A stretch of DNA of 64,000 bases from the NCBI RefSeq assembly GCF_963584025.1, contig NC_083614.1, positions 682,001 through 746,000 on the forward strand. Direction: 5' to 3'. The notes below the pieces were generated by a model that was not told the origin of the DNA, did not search any database, and saw nothing but the letters and a program-made list of their open reading frames with translations. Of the stretch, positions 22,809-34,765 are shown one piece after another. Source of the stretch: Labrus mixtus. Taxonomy: Eukaryota > Chordata > Actinopteri > Labriformes > Labridae. The position numbers and the translations under genes were made by a program. Numbering within the stretch: the stretch's first letter is position 1; every line of letters starts with the position of its first letter.

Positions 22809-23834
22809 AAAATATTCATGAAGAAATTCGGCTTCAAAAAAGTTTTCGCAAGGGGGGGGGTGTTTCGTCTTTTTTCAACTTTTTCGTAAGGGGGAGGTGT
22901 TTCGTCTTTTTTCAACTTTTTCGTTAGCGGGGGTGGGTCAATTGAAAATATTCATGAAGAAATTTGGCTTCAAAAAAGATGAAAATTTTCATGAAGTATT
23001 TGGGCTTCAAAAAAGTTGAAAATTTTCATGAAGAAATTCGGCTTCAAAAAAGTTTTCGCAAGGGGGGGGTGTTTCGTCTTTTTTCAACTTTTTCGTGAGG
23101 GGGGGTGGGTCAATTGAAAATATTCATGCAGAAATTCGGCTTCAAAAAAGTTGAAAATTTTCATGAAGTATTTGGGCTTCAAAAAAGTTTAAAAATTTCA
23201 TGAAGAAATTCGGCTTCAAAAAGGTTGAAAATTTTCATTAAGTATTTGGGATTCAAAAATGTTTTAAATTTTCATGAAGTATTTGGGCTTCAAAAAAGTT
23301 GAAAATTTTCATGAAGAAATTCGGGTTCAAAAAAGATGAAAATTTTCATGAAGTATTTGGGATTCAAAAAAGTTAAAAATTTTCATGAAGAAATTCGGCT
23401 TCAAAAAAGATGAACGTTTTCATGAAGTATTTGGGCTTCAAAAAAGTTGAAAATTTTCATGAAGTATTTGGGCTTCAAAAAAGTTGAAAATTTTCACGAA
23501 GTATTTGGGCTTCAAAAAAGTTGAAAATATTCATGAAGAAATTTGGCTTCAAAAAAGTTGAAAATTTTCATGAAGAAATTCGGCTTCAAAAAAGTTTTCG
23601 CAAGGGGGGGGTGTTTCGTCTTTTTTCAACTTTTTCGTAAGGGTTGTATCGTCTTTTTTCAACTTTTTTGTAAGAGGGGGGTGTTTCGTCTTTTTTCAAC
23701 TTTTTCGTGAGGGGGGTGGGTCAATTGAAAGTATTCATGAAGAAATTCGGCTTCAAAAAAGTTGAAAATTTTCATGAAGTATTTGGGCTTCAAAAAAGTT
23801 GAAAATTTTCATGAAGAAATTCGGCTTCAAAAAA
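22672..23834 (+). repeat. HOR-C copy 3 (1163 bp)
   Basis: G blocks lie at 22672-22808, 22842-22944, 23052-23116 and 23594-23727. The CATGCAG and GGGTTGTATCG markers are each 1163 bp downstream of those in copy 2. It begins with a hybrid G block, described separately. Confidence 0.86.
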
Positions 23835-24682
23835 GTTTGCGCGAGGGGGGGGTGTTTCGTCTTTTTTCAACTTTTTCGTAAGGGGGGGGTGTTTCGTCTT
23901 TTTTCAACTTTTTCGTGAGGGGGTGGGTCAATTGAAAATATTCATGAAGAAATTCGGCTTCAAAAAAGTTTTCGCAAGGGGGGGGGGTGTTTCGTCTTTT
24001 TTCAACTTTTTCGTAAGGGGGGGTGTTTCGTCTTTTTTCAACTTTTTCGTTAGCGGGGGTGGGTCAATTGAAAATATTCATGAAGAAATTTGGCTTCAAA
24101 AAAGATGAAAATTTTCATGAAGTATTTGGGCTTCAAAAAAGTTGAAAATTTTCATGAAGAAATTCGGCTTCAAAAAAATTTTCGCAAGGGGGGGGTGTTT
24201 CGTCTTTTTTCAACTTTTTCGTAAGAGGGGGGTGTTTCGTCTTTTTTCAACTTTTTCGTGAGGGGGGGTGGTTCAATTGAAAATATTCATGAAGAAATTC
24301 GGCTTCAAAAAAGTTGAAAATTTTCATGAAGTATTTGGGCTTCAAAAATGTTTTAAATTTTCATGAAGAAATTCAGCTTCAAAAAAGTTTAAAATTTTCA
24401 TGAAGAAATTCGGGTTCAAAAAAGATGAAAATTTTCATGAAGTATTTGGGCTTCAAAAAAGTTGAAAATTTTCATGAAGAAATTCGGCTTCAAAAAAGAT
24501 GAACGTTTTCATGAAGTATTTGGGCTTCAAAAAAGTTGAAAATTTTCATGAAGTATTTGGGCTTCAAAAAAGTTGAAAATTTTCATGAAGTATTTGGGCT
24601 TCAAAAAAGTTGAAAATATTCATGAAGAAATTTGGCTTCAAAACAGTTGAAAATTTTCATGAAGAAATTCGGCTTCAAAAAA
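23835..24682 (+). repeat. HOR-C copy 4 (partial, rearranged)
   Basis: It starts with a GTTTGCGCGAGG block at 23835-23934, followed after only 33 bp by a block at 23968-24070. A further block lies at 24178-24279. The remainder is A/B monomers, including the poly-T junction variant AAAATGTTTTAAATTTTC. Confidence 0.8.
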
Positions 24683-25760
24683 GTTTTCGCAAGGGGGGGT
24701 GTTTCGTCTTTTTTCAACTTTTTCGTAAGGGGGGGTGTTTCGTCTTTTTTCAACTTTTTCGTAAGAGGGGGGTGTTTCGTCTTTTTTCAACTTTTTCGTG
24801 AGGGGGGGTGGGTCAATTGAAAATATTCATGAAGATATTCGGCTTCAAAAAAGTTGAAAATTTTCATGAAGTATTTGGGCGTCAAAAATGTTTTAAATTT
24901 TCATGAAGAAATTCGGCTTCAAAAAAGTTTAAAATTTTCATGAAGAAATCCGGCTTCAAAAAAGATGAAAATTTTCATGAAGTATTTGGGCTTCGAAAAA
25001 GTTGAAAATTTTAGAAAAAATTCGTCTTCAAAAAAGTTTTCGCAAGGGGGGGTGTTTCGTCTTTTTTCAACTTTTTCGTAAGGGGGGGTGTTTCCTCTTT
25101 TTTCAACTTTTTCATATGGGGGGGTTGGTCAATTGAAATTTTTCATGAAGTATTTGGGCTTCAAAAAAGTTGAAAATTTTTATGAAGTATTTGGGCTTCA
25201 AAAAAGTTGAAAATTTTCATGAAGAAATTCGGCTTCAAAAAAGTTGAACGTTTTCATGAAGTATTTGGGCTTCAAAAAAGTTGAAAATTTTCATGAAGTA
25301 TTTGGGCTTCAAAAAAGTTGAAAATATTCATGAAGAAATTCGGATTCAAAAAAGTTGAAAATTTTCATGAAGTATTTGGTCTTCAAATTTTTTTTAAATA
25401 TTCATGAAGAAATTCGGCTTCAAAAAAGTTGAAAATTTTCATGAAGTATTTGGGCTTCAAAAAAGTTGAAAATTTTCATGAAGAAATTCGTCTTCAAAAA
25501 AGTTGAACGTTTTCATGAAGTATTTGGGCTTCAAAAAAGTTGAAAATTTTCATGAAGTATTTGGGCTTCAAAAAAGTTGAAAATATTCATGAAGAAATTC
25601 GGCTTCAAAAAAGTTGAAAATTTTCATGAAGTATTTGGGCTTCAAAATTTTTTTTAATTTTCATGAAGAAATTCGGCTTCAAAAAAGTTGAAAATTTTCA
25701 TGAAGTATTTGGGCTTCAAAAAAGTTGAAAATTTTCATGAAGAAATTCGGCTTCAAAAAA
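24683..25760 (+). repeat. Mosaic A/B stretch with two G blocks
   Basis: G blocks lie at 24683-24819 and 25036-25135. The second has a distinct exit, CATATGGGGGGGTTGG then TCAATTG, which recurs near 36270, 38970 and 43360. From 25136 to 25760 there are only A/B monomers (about 625 bp), with no gene-like feature. Confidence 0.82.
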
Positions 25761-27245
25761 GTTTTCGCAAGGGGGGGGTGTTTCGTCTTTTTTCAACTTT
25801 TTCGTAAGGGGGGGTGTTTCGTCTTTTTTCAACTTTTTCGTAAGAGGGGGGTGTTTCGTCTTTTTTCAACTTTGTCGTAAGGGGGGGTGTTTCGTCTTTT
25901 TTCAACTTTTTCGTGAGGGGGGTGGGTCAATTGAAAGTATTCATGAAGAAATTCGGCTTCAAAAAAGCTGAAAATTTTCATGAAGTATTTGGGCTTCAAA
26001 AAAGTTGAAAATTTTCATGAAGAAATTCGGCTTCAAAAAAGTTTTCGCAAAGGGGGGGTGTTTCGTCTTTTTTCAACTTTTTCGTAAGGGGGGGGTGTTT
26101 CGTCTTTTTTCAACTTTTTCGTAAGAGGGGTGTGTTTTGTCTTTTTTCAACTTTTTCGTGAGGGGGTGGGTCAATTGAAAATATTCATGAAGAGATTCGG
26201 CTTCAAAAAAGTTTTCGCAAGGGGGGGGGTGTTTCGTCTTTTTTCAACTTTTTCGTAAGGGGGGGGTGTTTCGTCTTTTTTCAACTTTTTCGTTTGCGGG
26301 GGTGGGTCAATTAAAAATATTCATGAAGAAATTCGGCTTCAAAAAAGTTTTCGCAAGGGGGGGGGTGTTTCGTCTTTTTTCAACTTTTTCGTAAGGGGGG
26401 GGGGTGTTTCGTCTTTTTTCAACTTTTTCGTAAGAGGGGGGAGTTTCATCTTTTTTCAACTTTTTCGTGAGGGGGGTGGGTCAATTGAAAGTATTCATGA
26501 AGAAATTCGGCTTCAAAAAGGTTGAAAATTTTCATTAAGTATTTGGGCTTCAAAAAAGTTGAAAATATTCATGAAGAAATTAGGCTTCAAAAAAGTTGAA
26601 ATTTTTCATGAAGTATTTGGGCTTGAAATTTTTTTTACATTTTCATGAAGAAATTCAGCTTCAAAAAAGTTTAAAATTTTCATGAAGAAATTCGGCTTCA
26701 AAAAAGTTGACAATTTTCATGAAGTATTTGGGCTTCAAAAAAGTTGAAAATTTTCATGAAGAAATTCGGCTTCAAAAAAGTTTTCGCGAGGGGGGGGTGT
26801 TTCGTCTTTTTTCAACTTTTTCGTAAGGGGGGGGTGTTTCGTCTTTTTTCAACTTTTTCGTAAGGGGGGGTGTTTCGTCTTTTTTCAACTTTTTCGTAAG
26901 AGGGGGGTGTTTCGTCTTTTTTCAACTTTTTCGTGAGGGGGGTGGGTCAATTGAAAATATTCATGAAGAAATTCGGCTTCAAAAAAGTTGAAAATTTTCA
27001 TGAAGTATTTGGGCTTCAAAAAAGTTGAAAATTTTCATGAAGTATTTGGGCTTCAAAAAAGTTGAAAATATTCATGAAGAAATTCGGCTTCAAAAAAGTT
27101 GAAAATTTTCATGAAGTATTTGGGCTTCAAAATTTTTTTAAATTTTCATGAAGAAATTCGGCTTCAAAAAAGTTGAAAATTTTCATGAAGTATTTGGGCT
27201 TCAAAAAAGTTGAAAATTTTCATGAAGAAATTCGGCTTCAAAAAA
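25761..27245 (+). repeat. HOR-D copy 1 (1485 bp)
   Basis: G blocks lie at 25761-25933, 26041-26177, 26211-26313, 26347-26487 and 26780-26953. Markers are CAACTTTGTCGTAAG (25867), the GTTTGCGGGGGTGGG exit (26292) and the altered exit TCAATTAAAAATATTC (26308), which loses the CAATTG site. Five of five block starts are offset by exactly 1485 bp from copy 2. Confidence 0.9.
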
Positions 27246-28474
27246 GTTTTCGCAAGGGGGGGGTGTTTCGTCTTTTTTCAACTTTTTCGTAAGGGGGGGT
27301 GTTTCGTCTTTTTTCAACTTTTTCGTAAGAGGGGGGTGTTTCGTCTTTTTTCAACTTTGTCGTAAGGGGGGGTGTTTCGTCTTTTTTCAACTTTTTCGTG
27401 AGGGGGGTGGGTCAATTGAAAGTATTCATGAAGAAATTCGGCTTCAAAAAAGTTGAAAATTTTCATGAAGTATTTGGGCTTCAAAAAAGTTGAAAATTTT
27501 CATGAAGAAATTCGGCTTCAAAAAAGTTTTCGCAAGGGGGGGGTGTTTCGTCTTTTTTCAACTTTTTCGTAAGGAGGGGGTGTTTCGTCTTTTTTCAACT
27601 TTTTCGTAAGAGGGGTGTGTTTTGTCTTTTTTCAACTTTTTCGTGAGGGGGTGGGTCAATTGAAAATATTCATAAAGAGATTCGGCTTCAAAAAAGTTTT
27701 CGCAAGGGGGGGGGTGTTTCGTCTTTTTTCAACTTTTTCGTAAGGGGGGGGTGTTTCGTCTTTTTTCAACTTTTTCGTTTGCGGGGGTGGGTCAATTAAA
27801 AATATTCATGAAGAAATTCGGCTTCAAAAAAGTTTTCGCAAGGGGGGGGGTGTTTCGTCTTTTTTCAACTTTTTCGTAAGGGGGGGGGGTGTTTCGTCTT
27901 TTTTCAACTTTTTCGTAAGAGGGGGGAGTTTCATCTTTTTTCAACTTTTTCGTGAGGGGGGTGGGTCAATTGAAAGTATTCATGAAGAAATTCGGCTTCA
28001 AAAAGGTTGAAAATTTTCATTAAGTATTTGGGCTTCAAAAAAGTTGAAAATATTCATGAAGAAATTAGGCTTCAAATAAGTTGAAATTTTTCATGAAGTA
28101 TTTGGGCTTGAAAATTTTTTTAAATTTTCATGAAGAAATTCAGCTTCAAAAAAGTTTAAAATTTTCATGAAGAAATTCGGCTTCAAAAAAGTTGACAATT
28201 TTCATGAAGTATTTGGGCTTCAAAAAAGTTGAAAATTTTCATGAAGAAATTCGGCTTCAAAAAAGTTTTCGCGAGGGGGGGGTGTTTCGTCTTTTTTCAA
28301 CTTTTTCGTAAGGGGGGGGTGTTTCGTCTTTTTTCAACTTTTTCGTAAGGGGGGGGTGTTTCGTCTTTTTTCAACTTTTTCGTAAGGGGGGGTGTTTCGT
28401 CTTTTTTCAACTTTTTCGTAAGAGGGGGGTGTTTCGTCTTTTTTCAACTTTTTCGTGAGGGGGTGGGTCAATTG
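27246..28474 (+). repeat. HOR-D copy 2 (1485-bp period, 3' part diverged)
   Basis: G blocks lie at 27246-27418, 27526-27662, 27696-27798, 27832-27972 and 28265-28474. It shares the TCAATTAAAAATATTC exit (27793) and TTTGTCGTAAG marker with copy 1. The last block has one G monomer more than its copy-1 counterpart (210 versus 174 bp). The sequence after 28474 no longer follows copy 1. Confidence 0.88.
28265..28474 (+). repeat. Enlarged G block (210 bp, six G runs)
   Basis: Six G runs at 36-37-bp spacing end in the CGTGAG exit. The counterpart in HOR-D copy 1 (26780-26953) has five, so one G monomer was gained or lost between the two copies. Another block of the same size lies at 52625-52834. 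Confidence 0.86.
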
Positions 28475-31160
28475 AAAGTATTCATGAAGAAATTCGGCTT
28501 CAAAAAAGTTGAAAATTTTCATGAAGTATTTGGGCTTCAAAAAAGTTGAAAATTTTCATGAAGAAATTCAGATTCAAAAAAGTTTTCGCAAGGGGGGGTG
28601 TTTCGTCTTTTTTCAACTTTTTCGTGAGGGGGGGTGGGTCAATTGAAAATATTCATGGAGAAATTCGGCTTCAAAAAAGTTGAAAATTTTCATGAAGTAT
28701 TTGGGCTTCAAAAAAGTTTAAAAATTTCATGAAGAAATTCGGCTTCAAAAAGGTTGAAAATTTTCATGAAGTATTTGGGCTTCAAAAATGTTTTAAATTT
28801 TCATGAAGAAATTCGGATTCAAAAAAGTTTAAAATTTTCTTGAAGAAATTCGGCTTCAAAAAAGATGAAAATTTTCATGAAGTATTTGGGCTTCAAAAAA
28901 GTTGAAAATTTTCATGAAAAAATGCGGCTTCAAAAAAGATGAACGTTTTCATGAAGTATTTGGGCTTCAAAAAAGTTGAAAATTTTCATGAAGTATTTGG
29001 GCTTCAAAAAAGTTGAAAATTTTCATGAAGTATTTGGGCTTCAAAAAAGATGAAAATATTCATGAAGAAATTCGGCTTCAAAAAAGTTGAAAATTTTCAT
29101 GAAGAAATTCGGCTTCAAAAAAGTTTTCGCAAGGGGGGGATGTTTCGTCTTTTTTCAACTTTTTCGTAAGAGGGGGGTGTTTCGTCTTTTTTCAACTTTT
29201 TCATGAGGGGGGTGGGTCAATTGAAAGTATTCATGAAGAAATTCGGCTTCAAAAAAGTTGAAAATTTTCATGAAGTATTTGGGCTTCAAAAAAGTTGAAA
29301 ATTTTCATGAAGAAATTCGGCTTCAAAAAAGTTTTCGCGAGGGGGGGGTCTTTCGTCTTTTTTCAACTTTTTCGTGAGGGGGGGGTGTTTCGTCTTTTTT
29401 CAACTTTTCCGTAAGGGGGGGGTGTTTCGTCTTTTTTCAACTTTTTCGTAAGAGGGGGGTGTTTCGTCTTTTTTCAACTTTTTCGTGGGGGGGGGTGGGT
29501 CAATTGAAAATATTCATGAAGAAATTCGGCTTCAAAAAAGTTGAAAATTTTCATGAAGTATTTGGGCTTCACAAATGTTTTAAATTTTCATGAAGAAATT
29601 CGGCTTCAAAAAAGTTTAAAATTTTCATGAAGAAATTCGGCTTCAAAAAAGATGAAAATTTTCATGAAGTATTTGGGCTTCAAAAAAGTTGAAAATTTTC
29701 ATGAAGTATTTGGGCTTCAAAAAAGTTGAAAATATTCATGAAGAAATTCGGCTTCAAAAAAGTTGAAAATTTTCATGAAGAAATTCGGCTTCAAAAAAGT
29801 TTTCGCAAGGGGGGGATGTTTCGTCTTTTTTCAACTTTTTCGTAAGAGGGGGGTGTTTCGTCTTTTTTCAACTTTTTCGTGGGGGGGGTGGGTCAATTGA
29901 AAATATTCATGAAGAAATTCGGCTTCAAAAAAGTTGAAAATTTTCATGAAGTATTTGGGCTTCAAAAATGTTTTAAATTTTGATGAAGAAATTCGGCTTC
30001 AAAAAAGTTTAAAATTTTCATGAAGAAATTCGGCTTCAAAAAAGATGAAAATTTTCATGAAGTATTTGGGCTTCAAAAAAGTTGAAAATTTTCATGAAGA
30101 AATTCGGCTTCAAAGAAGTTTTCGCAAGGGGGGGTGTTTCGTCTTTTTTCAACTTTTTCGTAAGGGAGGGTGTTTCCTCTTTTTTCAACTTTTTCATAAG
30201 GGGGGGTTGGTCAATTGAAATTTTTCATGAAGTATTTGGCCTTCAAAAAAGTTGAACGTTTTCATGAAGTATTTGGGCTTCAAAAAAGTTGAAAATTTTC
30301 ATGAAGTATTTGGGCTTCAAAAAAGTTGAAAATTTTCAGGAAGTATATGGGCTTCAAAAAAGTTGAAAATATTCATGAAGAAATTCGGCTTCAAAAAAGT
30401 TGAAAATTTTCATGAAGAAATTCGGCTTCAAAAAAGTTTTCGCAAGGGGGGGGTGTTTCGTCTTTTTTCAACTTTTTCGTAAGGGGGGGTGTTTCGTCTT
30501 TTTTCAACTTTTTCGTAAGAGGGGGGTGTTTCGTCTTTTTTCAACTTTTTCGTAAGAGGGGGGTGTTTCGTCTTTTTTCAACTTTTTCGTGAGGGGGGTG
30601 GGTCAATTGAAAATATTCATGAAGAAATTCGGCTTCAAAAAAGTTGAAAATTTTCATGAAGTATTTGGGCTTCAAAAATGTTTTAAATTTTCATGAAGAA
30701 ATTCGGCTTCAAAAAAGTTTAAAATTTTCTTGAAGAAATTCTGTTTCAAAAAAGTTGAAAATTTTCATGAAAAAATTCGGCTTCAAAAAAGATGAACGTT
30801 TTCATGAAGTATTTGGGCTTCAAAAAAGTTGAAAATTTTCATGAAGTATTTGGGCTTCAAAAAAGTTGAAAATTTTCATGAAGTATTTGGGATTCAAAAA
30901 AGTTGAAAATATTCATGAAGAAATTCGGCTTCAAAAAAGTTGAAAATTTTCATGAAGTATTTGGGCTTCAAAAATGTTTTAAATTTTCATGAAGAAAATC
31001 GGCTTCAAAAAAGTTGAAAATTTTCATGAAGTATTTGGGCTTCAAAAAAGTTGAAAATTTTCATGAAGTATTTGGGCTTCAAAAAAGTTGAAAATATTCA
31101 TGAAGAAATTCGGCTTCAAAAAAGTTGAAAATTTTCATGAAGAAATTCGGCTTCAAAAAA
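28475..31160 (+). repeat. Mosaic of A/B strings and G blocks
   Basis: G blocks lie at 28582-28645, 29123-29223, 29331-29506, 29799-29899, 30118-30217 and 30436-30609. The CATGGAGAAATTCGG marker appears at 28654 and recurs at 31832, 33045, 36934, 39632, 44627, 45671 and 46814. Long A/B-only stretches at 28646-29122 and 30610-31160 hold no gene-like feature. Confidence 0.83.
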
Positions 31161-32448
31161 GTTTTCGCAAGGGGGGGATGTTTCGTCTTTTTTCAACTTT
31201 TTCGTAAGAGGGGGGTGTTTCGTCTTTTTTCAACTTTTTCATGAGGGGGGTGGGTCAATTGAAAGTATTCATGAAGAAATTCGGCTTCAAAAAAGTTGAA
31301 AATTTTCATGAAGTATTTGGGCTTCAAAAAAGTTGAAAATATTCATGAAGAAATTCGGCTTCAAAAAAGATGAAAATTTTCATGAAGTATTTGGGCTTCA
31401 AAAAAGTTGAAAATTTTCATGAAGTATTTGGGCTTCAAAAAAGTTGAAAATTTTCATGAAGAAATTCGGCTTCAAAAAAGTTTTTGCAAGGGGGGGGTGT
31501 TTCGTCTTTTTTCAACTTTTTCGTAAGGGGGGGTGTTTCGTCTTTTTTCAACTTTTTCGTAAGAGGGGGGTGTTTCGTCTTTTTTCAACTTTTTCGTGAG
31601 GGGGTGGGTCAATTGAAAGTATTCATGAAGAAATTCGGCTTCAAAAAAGTTGAAAATTTTCATGAAGTATTTGGGCTTCAAAAAAGTTGAAAATTTTCAT
31701 GAAGAAATTCGGCTTCAAAAAAGTTTTCGCAAGGGGGGGTGTTTCGTCTTTTTTCAACTTTTTCGTAAGGGGGGGGTGTTTCGTCTTTTTTCAACTTTTT
31801 CGTGAGGGGGGGTGGGTCAATTGAAAATATTCATGGAGAAATTCGGCTTCAAAAAAGTTGAAAATTTTCATGAAGTATTTGGGCTTCAAAAAAGTTTAAA
31901 AATTTCATGAAGAAATTCGGCTTCAAAAAGGTTGAACATTTTCATGAAGTATTTGGGCTTCAAAAATGTTTTAAATTTTCATGAAGAAATTCGGCTTCAA
32001 AAAAGTTTAAAATTTTCTTGAAGAAATTCTGTTTCAAAAAAGTTGAAAATTTTCATGAAAAAATTCGGCTTCAAAAAAGATGAACGTTTTCATGAAGTAT
32101 TTGGGCTTCAAAAAAGTTGAAAATTTTCATGAAGTATTTGGGCTTCAAAAAAGTTGAAAATTTTCATGAAGTATTTGGGATTCAAAAAAGTTGAAAATAT
32201 TCATGAAGAAATTCGGCTTCAAAAAAGTTGAAAATTTTCATGAAGTATTTGGGCTTCAAAAATGTTTTAAATTTTCATGAAGAAAATCGGCTTCAAAAAA
32301 GTTGAAAATTTTCATGAAGTATTTGGGCTTCAAAAAAGTTGAAAATTTTCATGAAGTATTTGGGCTTCAAAAAAGTTAAAAATATTCATGAAGAAATTCG
32401 GCTTCAAAAAAGTTGAAAATTTTCATGAAGAAATTCGGCTTCAAAAAA
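31161..32448 (+). repeat. HOR-E copy 1 (1288 bp)
   Basis: G blocks lie at 31161-31261, 31480-31615 and 31723-31823, followed by about 625 bp of A/B monomers. It opens with a GGATGTTTCGTC first G monomer and a CATGAGGGGGGTGGG exit. The counterparts of the first two blocks are 1288 bp downstream. Confidence 0.84.
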
Positions 32449-33698
32449 GTTTTCGCAAGGGGGGGATGTTTCGTCTTTTTTCAACTTTTTCGTAAGAGGG
32501 GGGTGTTTCGTCTTTTTTCAACTTTTTCATGAGGGGGGTGGGTCAATTGAAAGTATTCATGAAGAAATTCGGCTTCAAAAAAGTTGAAAATTTTCATGAA
32601 GTATTTGGGCTTCAAAAAAGTTGAAAATATTCATGAAGAAATTCGGCTTCAAAAAAGATGAAAATTTTCATGAAGTATTTGGGCTTCAAAAAAGTTGAAA
32701 ATTTTCATGAAGTATTTGGGCTTCAAAAAAGTTGAAAATTTTCATGAAGAAATTCGGCTTCAAAAAAGTTTTTGCAAGGGGGGGTGTTTCGTCTTTTTTC
32801 AACTTTTTCGTAAGGGGGGGTGTTTCGTCTTTTTTCAACTTTTTCGTAAGAGGGGGGTGTTTCGTCTTTTTTCAACTTTTTCGTGAGGGGGTGGGTCAAT
32901 TGAAAGTATTCATGAAGAAATTCGGCTTCAAAAAAGTTTTCGCAAGGGGGGGTGTTTCGTCTTTTTTCAACTTTTTCGTAAGGGGGGGGTGTTTCGTCTT
33001 TTTTCAACTTTTTCGTGAGGGGGGGTGGGTCAATTGAAAATATTCATGGAGAAATTCGGCTTCAAAAAAGTTGAAAATTTTCATGAAGTATTTGGGCTTC
33101 AAAAAAGTTTAAAAATTTCATGAAGAAATTCGGCTTCAAAAAGGTTGAAAATTTTCATGAAGTATTTGGGCTTCAAAAATGTTTTAAATTTTCATGAAGA
33201 AATTCGGATTCAAAAAAGTTTAAAATTTTCTTGAAGAAATTCGGCTTCAAAAAAGATGAAAATTTTCATGAAGTATTTGGGCTTCAAAAAAGTTGAAAAT
33301 TTTCATGAAAAAATTCGGCTTCAAAAAAGATGAACGTTTTCATGAAGTATTTGGGCTTCAAAAAAGTTGAAAATTTTCATGAAGTATTTGGGCTTCAAAA
33401 AAGTTGAAAATTTTCATGAAGTATTTGGGCTTCAAAAAAGTTGAAAATATTCATGAAGAAATTCGGCTTCAAAAAAGTTGAAAATTTTCATGAAGTATTT
33501 GGGCTTCAAAAATGTTTTAAATTTTCATGAAGAAAATCGGCATCAAAAAAGTTGAAAATTTTCATGAAGTATTTGGGCTTCAAAAAAGTTGAAAATTTTC
33601 ATGAAGTATTTGGGCTTCAAAAAAGTTGAAAATATTCATGAAGAAATTCGGCTTCAAAAAAGTTGAAAATTTTCATGAAGAAATTCGGCTTCAAAAAA
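32449..33698 (+). repeat. HOR-E copy 2 (1250 bp)
   Basis: G blocks lie at 32449-32549, 32768-32902 and 32936-33036, then about 660 bp of A/B monomers. The second and third blocks are separated by only 33 bp here versus 107 bp in copy 1, a loss of two monomers. The A/B tail has gained one monomer. Confidence 0.84.
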
Positions 33699-34765
33699 GT
33701 TTTCGCAAGGGGGGGATGTTTCGTCTTTTTTCAACTTTTTCGTAAGAGGGGGGTGTTTCGTCTTTTTTCAACTTTTTCATGAGGGGGGTGGGTCAATTGA
33801 AAGTATTCATGAAGAAATTCGGCTTCAAAAAAGTTGTAAATTTTCATGAAGTATTTGGGCTTCAAAAAAGTTGAAAATTTTCATGAAGAAATTCGGCTTC
33901 AAAAAAGTTTTCGCGAGGGGGGGGTCTTTCCTCTTTTTTCAACTTTTTCGTGAGGGGGGGGTGTTTCGTCTTTTTTCAACTTTTTCGTAAGGGGGGGGTG
34001 TTTCGTCTTTTTTCAACTTTTTCGTAAGAGGGGGGTGTTTCGTCTTTTTTCAACTTTTTCGTGGGGGGGGTGGGTCAATTGAAAATATTCATGAAGGAAT
34101 TCGGCTTCAAAAAAGTTGAAAATTTTCATGAAGTATTTGGGCTTCAAAAAAGTTGAAAATTTTCATGAAGTATTTGGGCTTCAAAAAAGTTGAAAATTTT
34201 CATGAAGAAATTCGGCTTCAAAAAAGTTGAACGTTTTCATGAAGTATTTGGGCTTCAAAAAAGTTGAAAATTTTCATGAAGTATTTGGGCTTCAAAAAAG
34301 TTGAAAATATTCATGAAGAAATTCGGCTTCAAAAAAGTTGAAAATTTTCATGAAGTATTTGGGCTTCAAAATTTTTTTAAATTTTCATGAAGAAATTCGG
34401 CTTCAAAAAAGTTGAAAATTTTCATGAAGTATTTGGGCTTCAAAAAAGTTGAAAATTTTCATGAAGAAATTCGGCTTCAAAAAAGTTTTTGCAACGGGGG
34501 GTGTTTCGTCTTTTTTCAACTTTTTCGTAAGGGGGGGGTGTTTCGTCTTTTTTCAACTTTTTCGTAAGAGGGGGGAGTTTCGTCTTTTTTCAACTTTTTC
34601 GTGAGGGGGGTGGGTCAATTGAAAGTATTCATGAAGAAATTCGGCTTCAAAAAAGTTGAACATTTTCATGAAGTATTTGGGCTTCAAAAAAGTTGAAAAT
34701 ATTCATGAAGAAATTCGGCTTCAAAAAAGTTGAAAATTTTCATGAAGAAATTCGGCTTCAAAAAA
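33699..34765 (+). repeat. HOR-F short unit, copy 1 (1067 bp)
   Basis: G blocks lie at 33699-33799, 33907-34081 and 34485-34621. Markers are GTTGTAAATTTTC (33833), the GTCTTTC first G monomer (33921) and CATGAAGGAATTCGG, which creates an EcoRI site at 34097. The next copies of all three blocks lie 1067 bp downstream. Confidence 0.88.
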
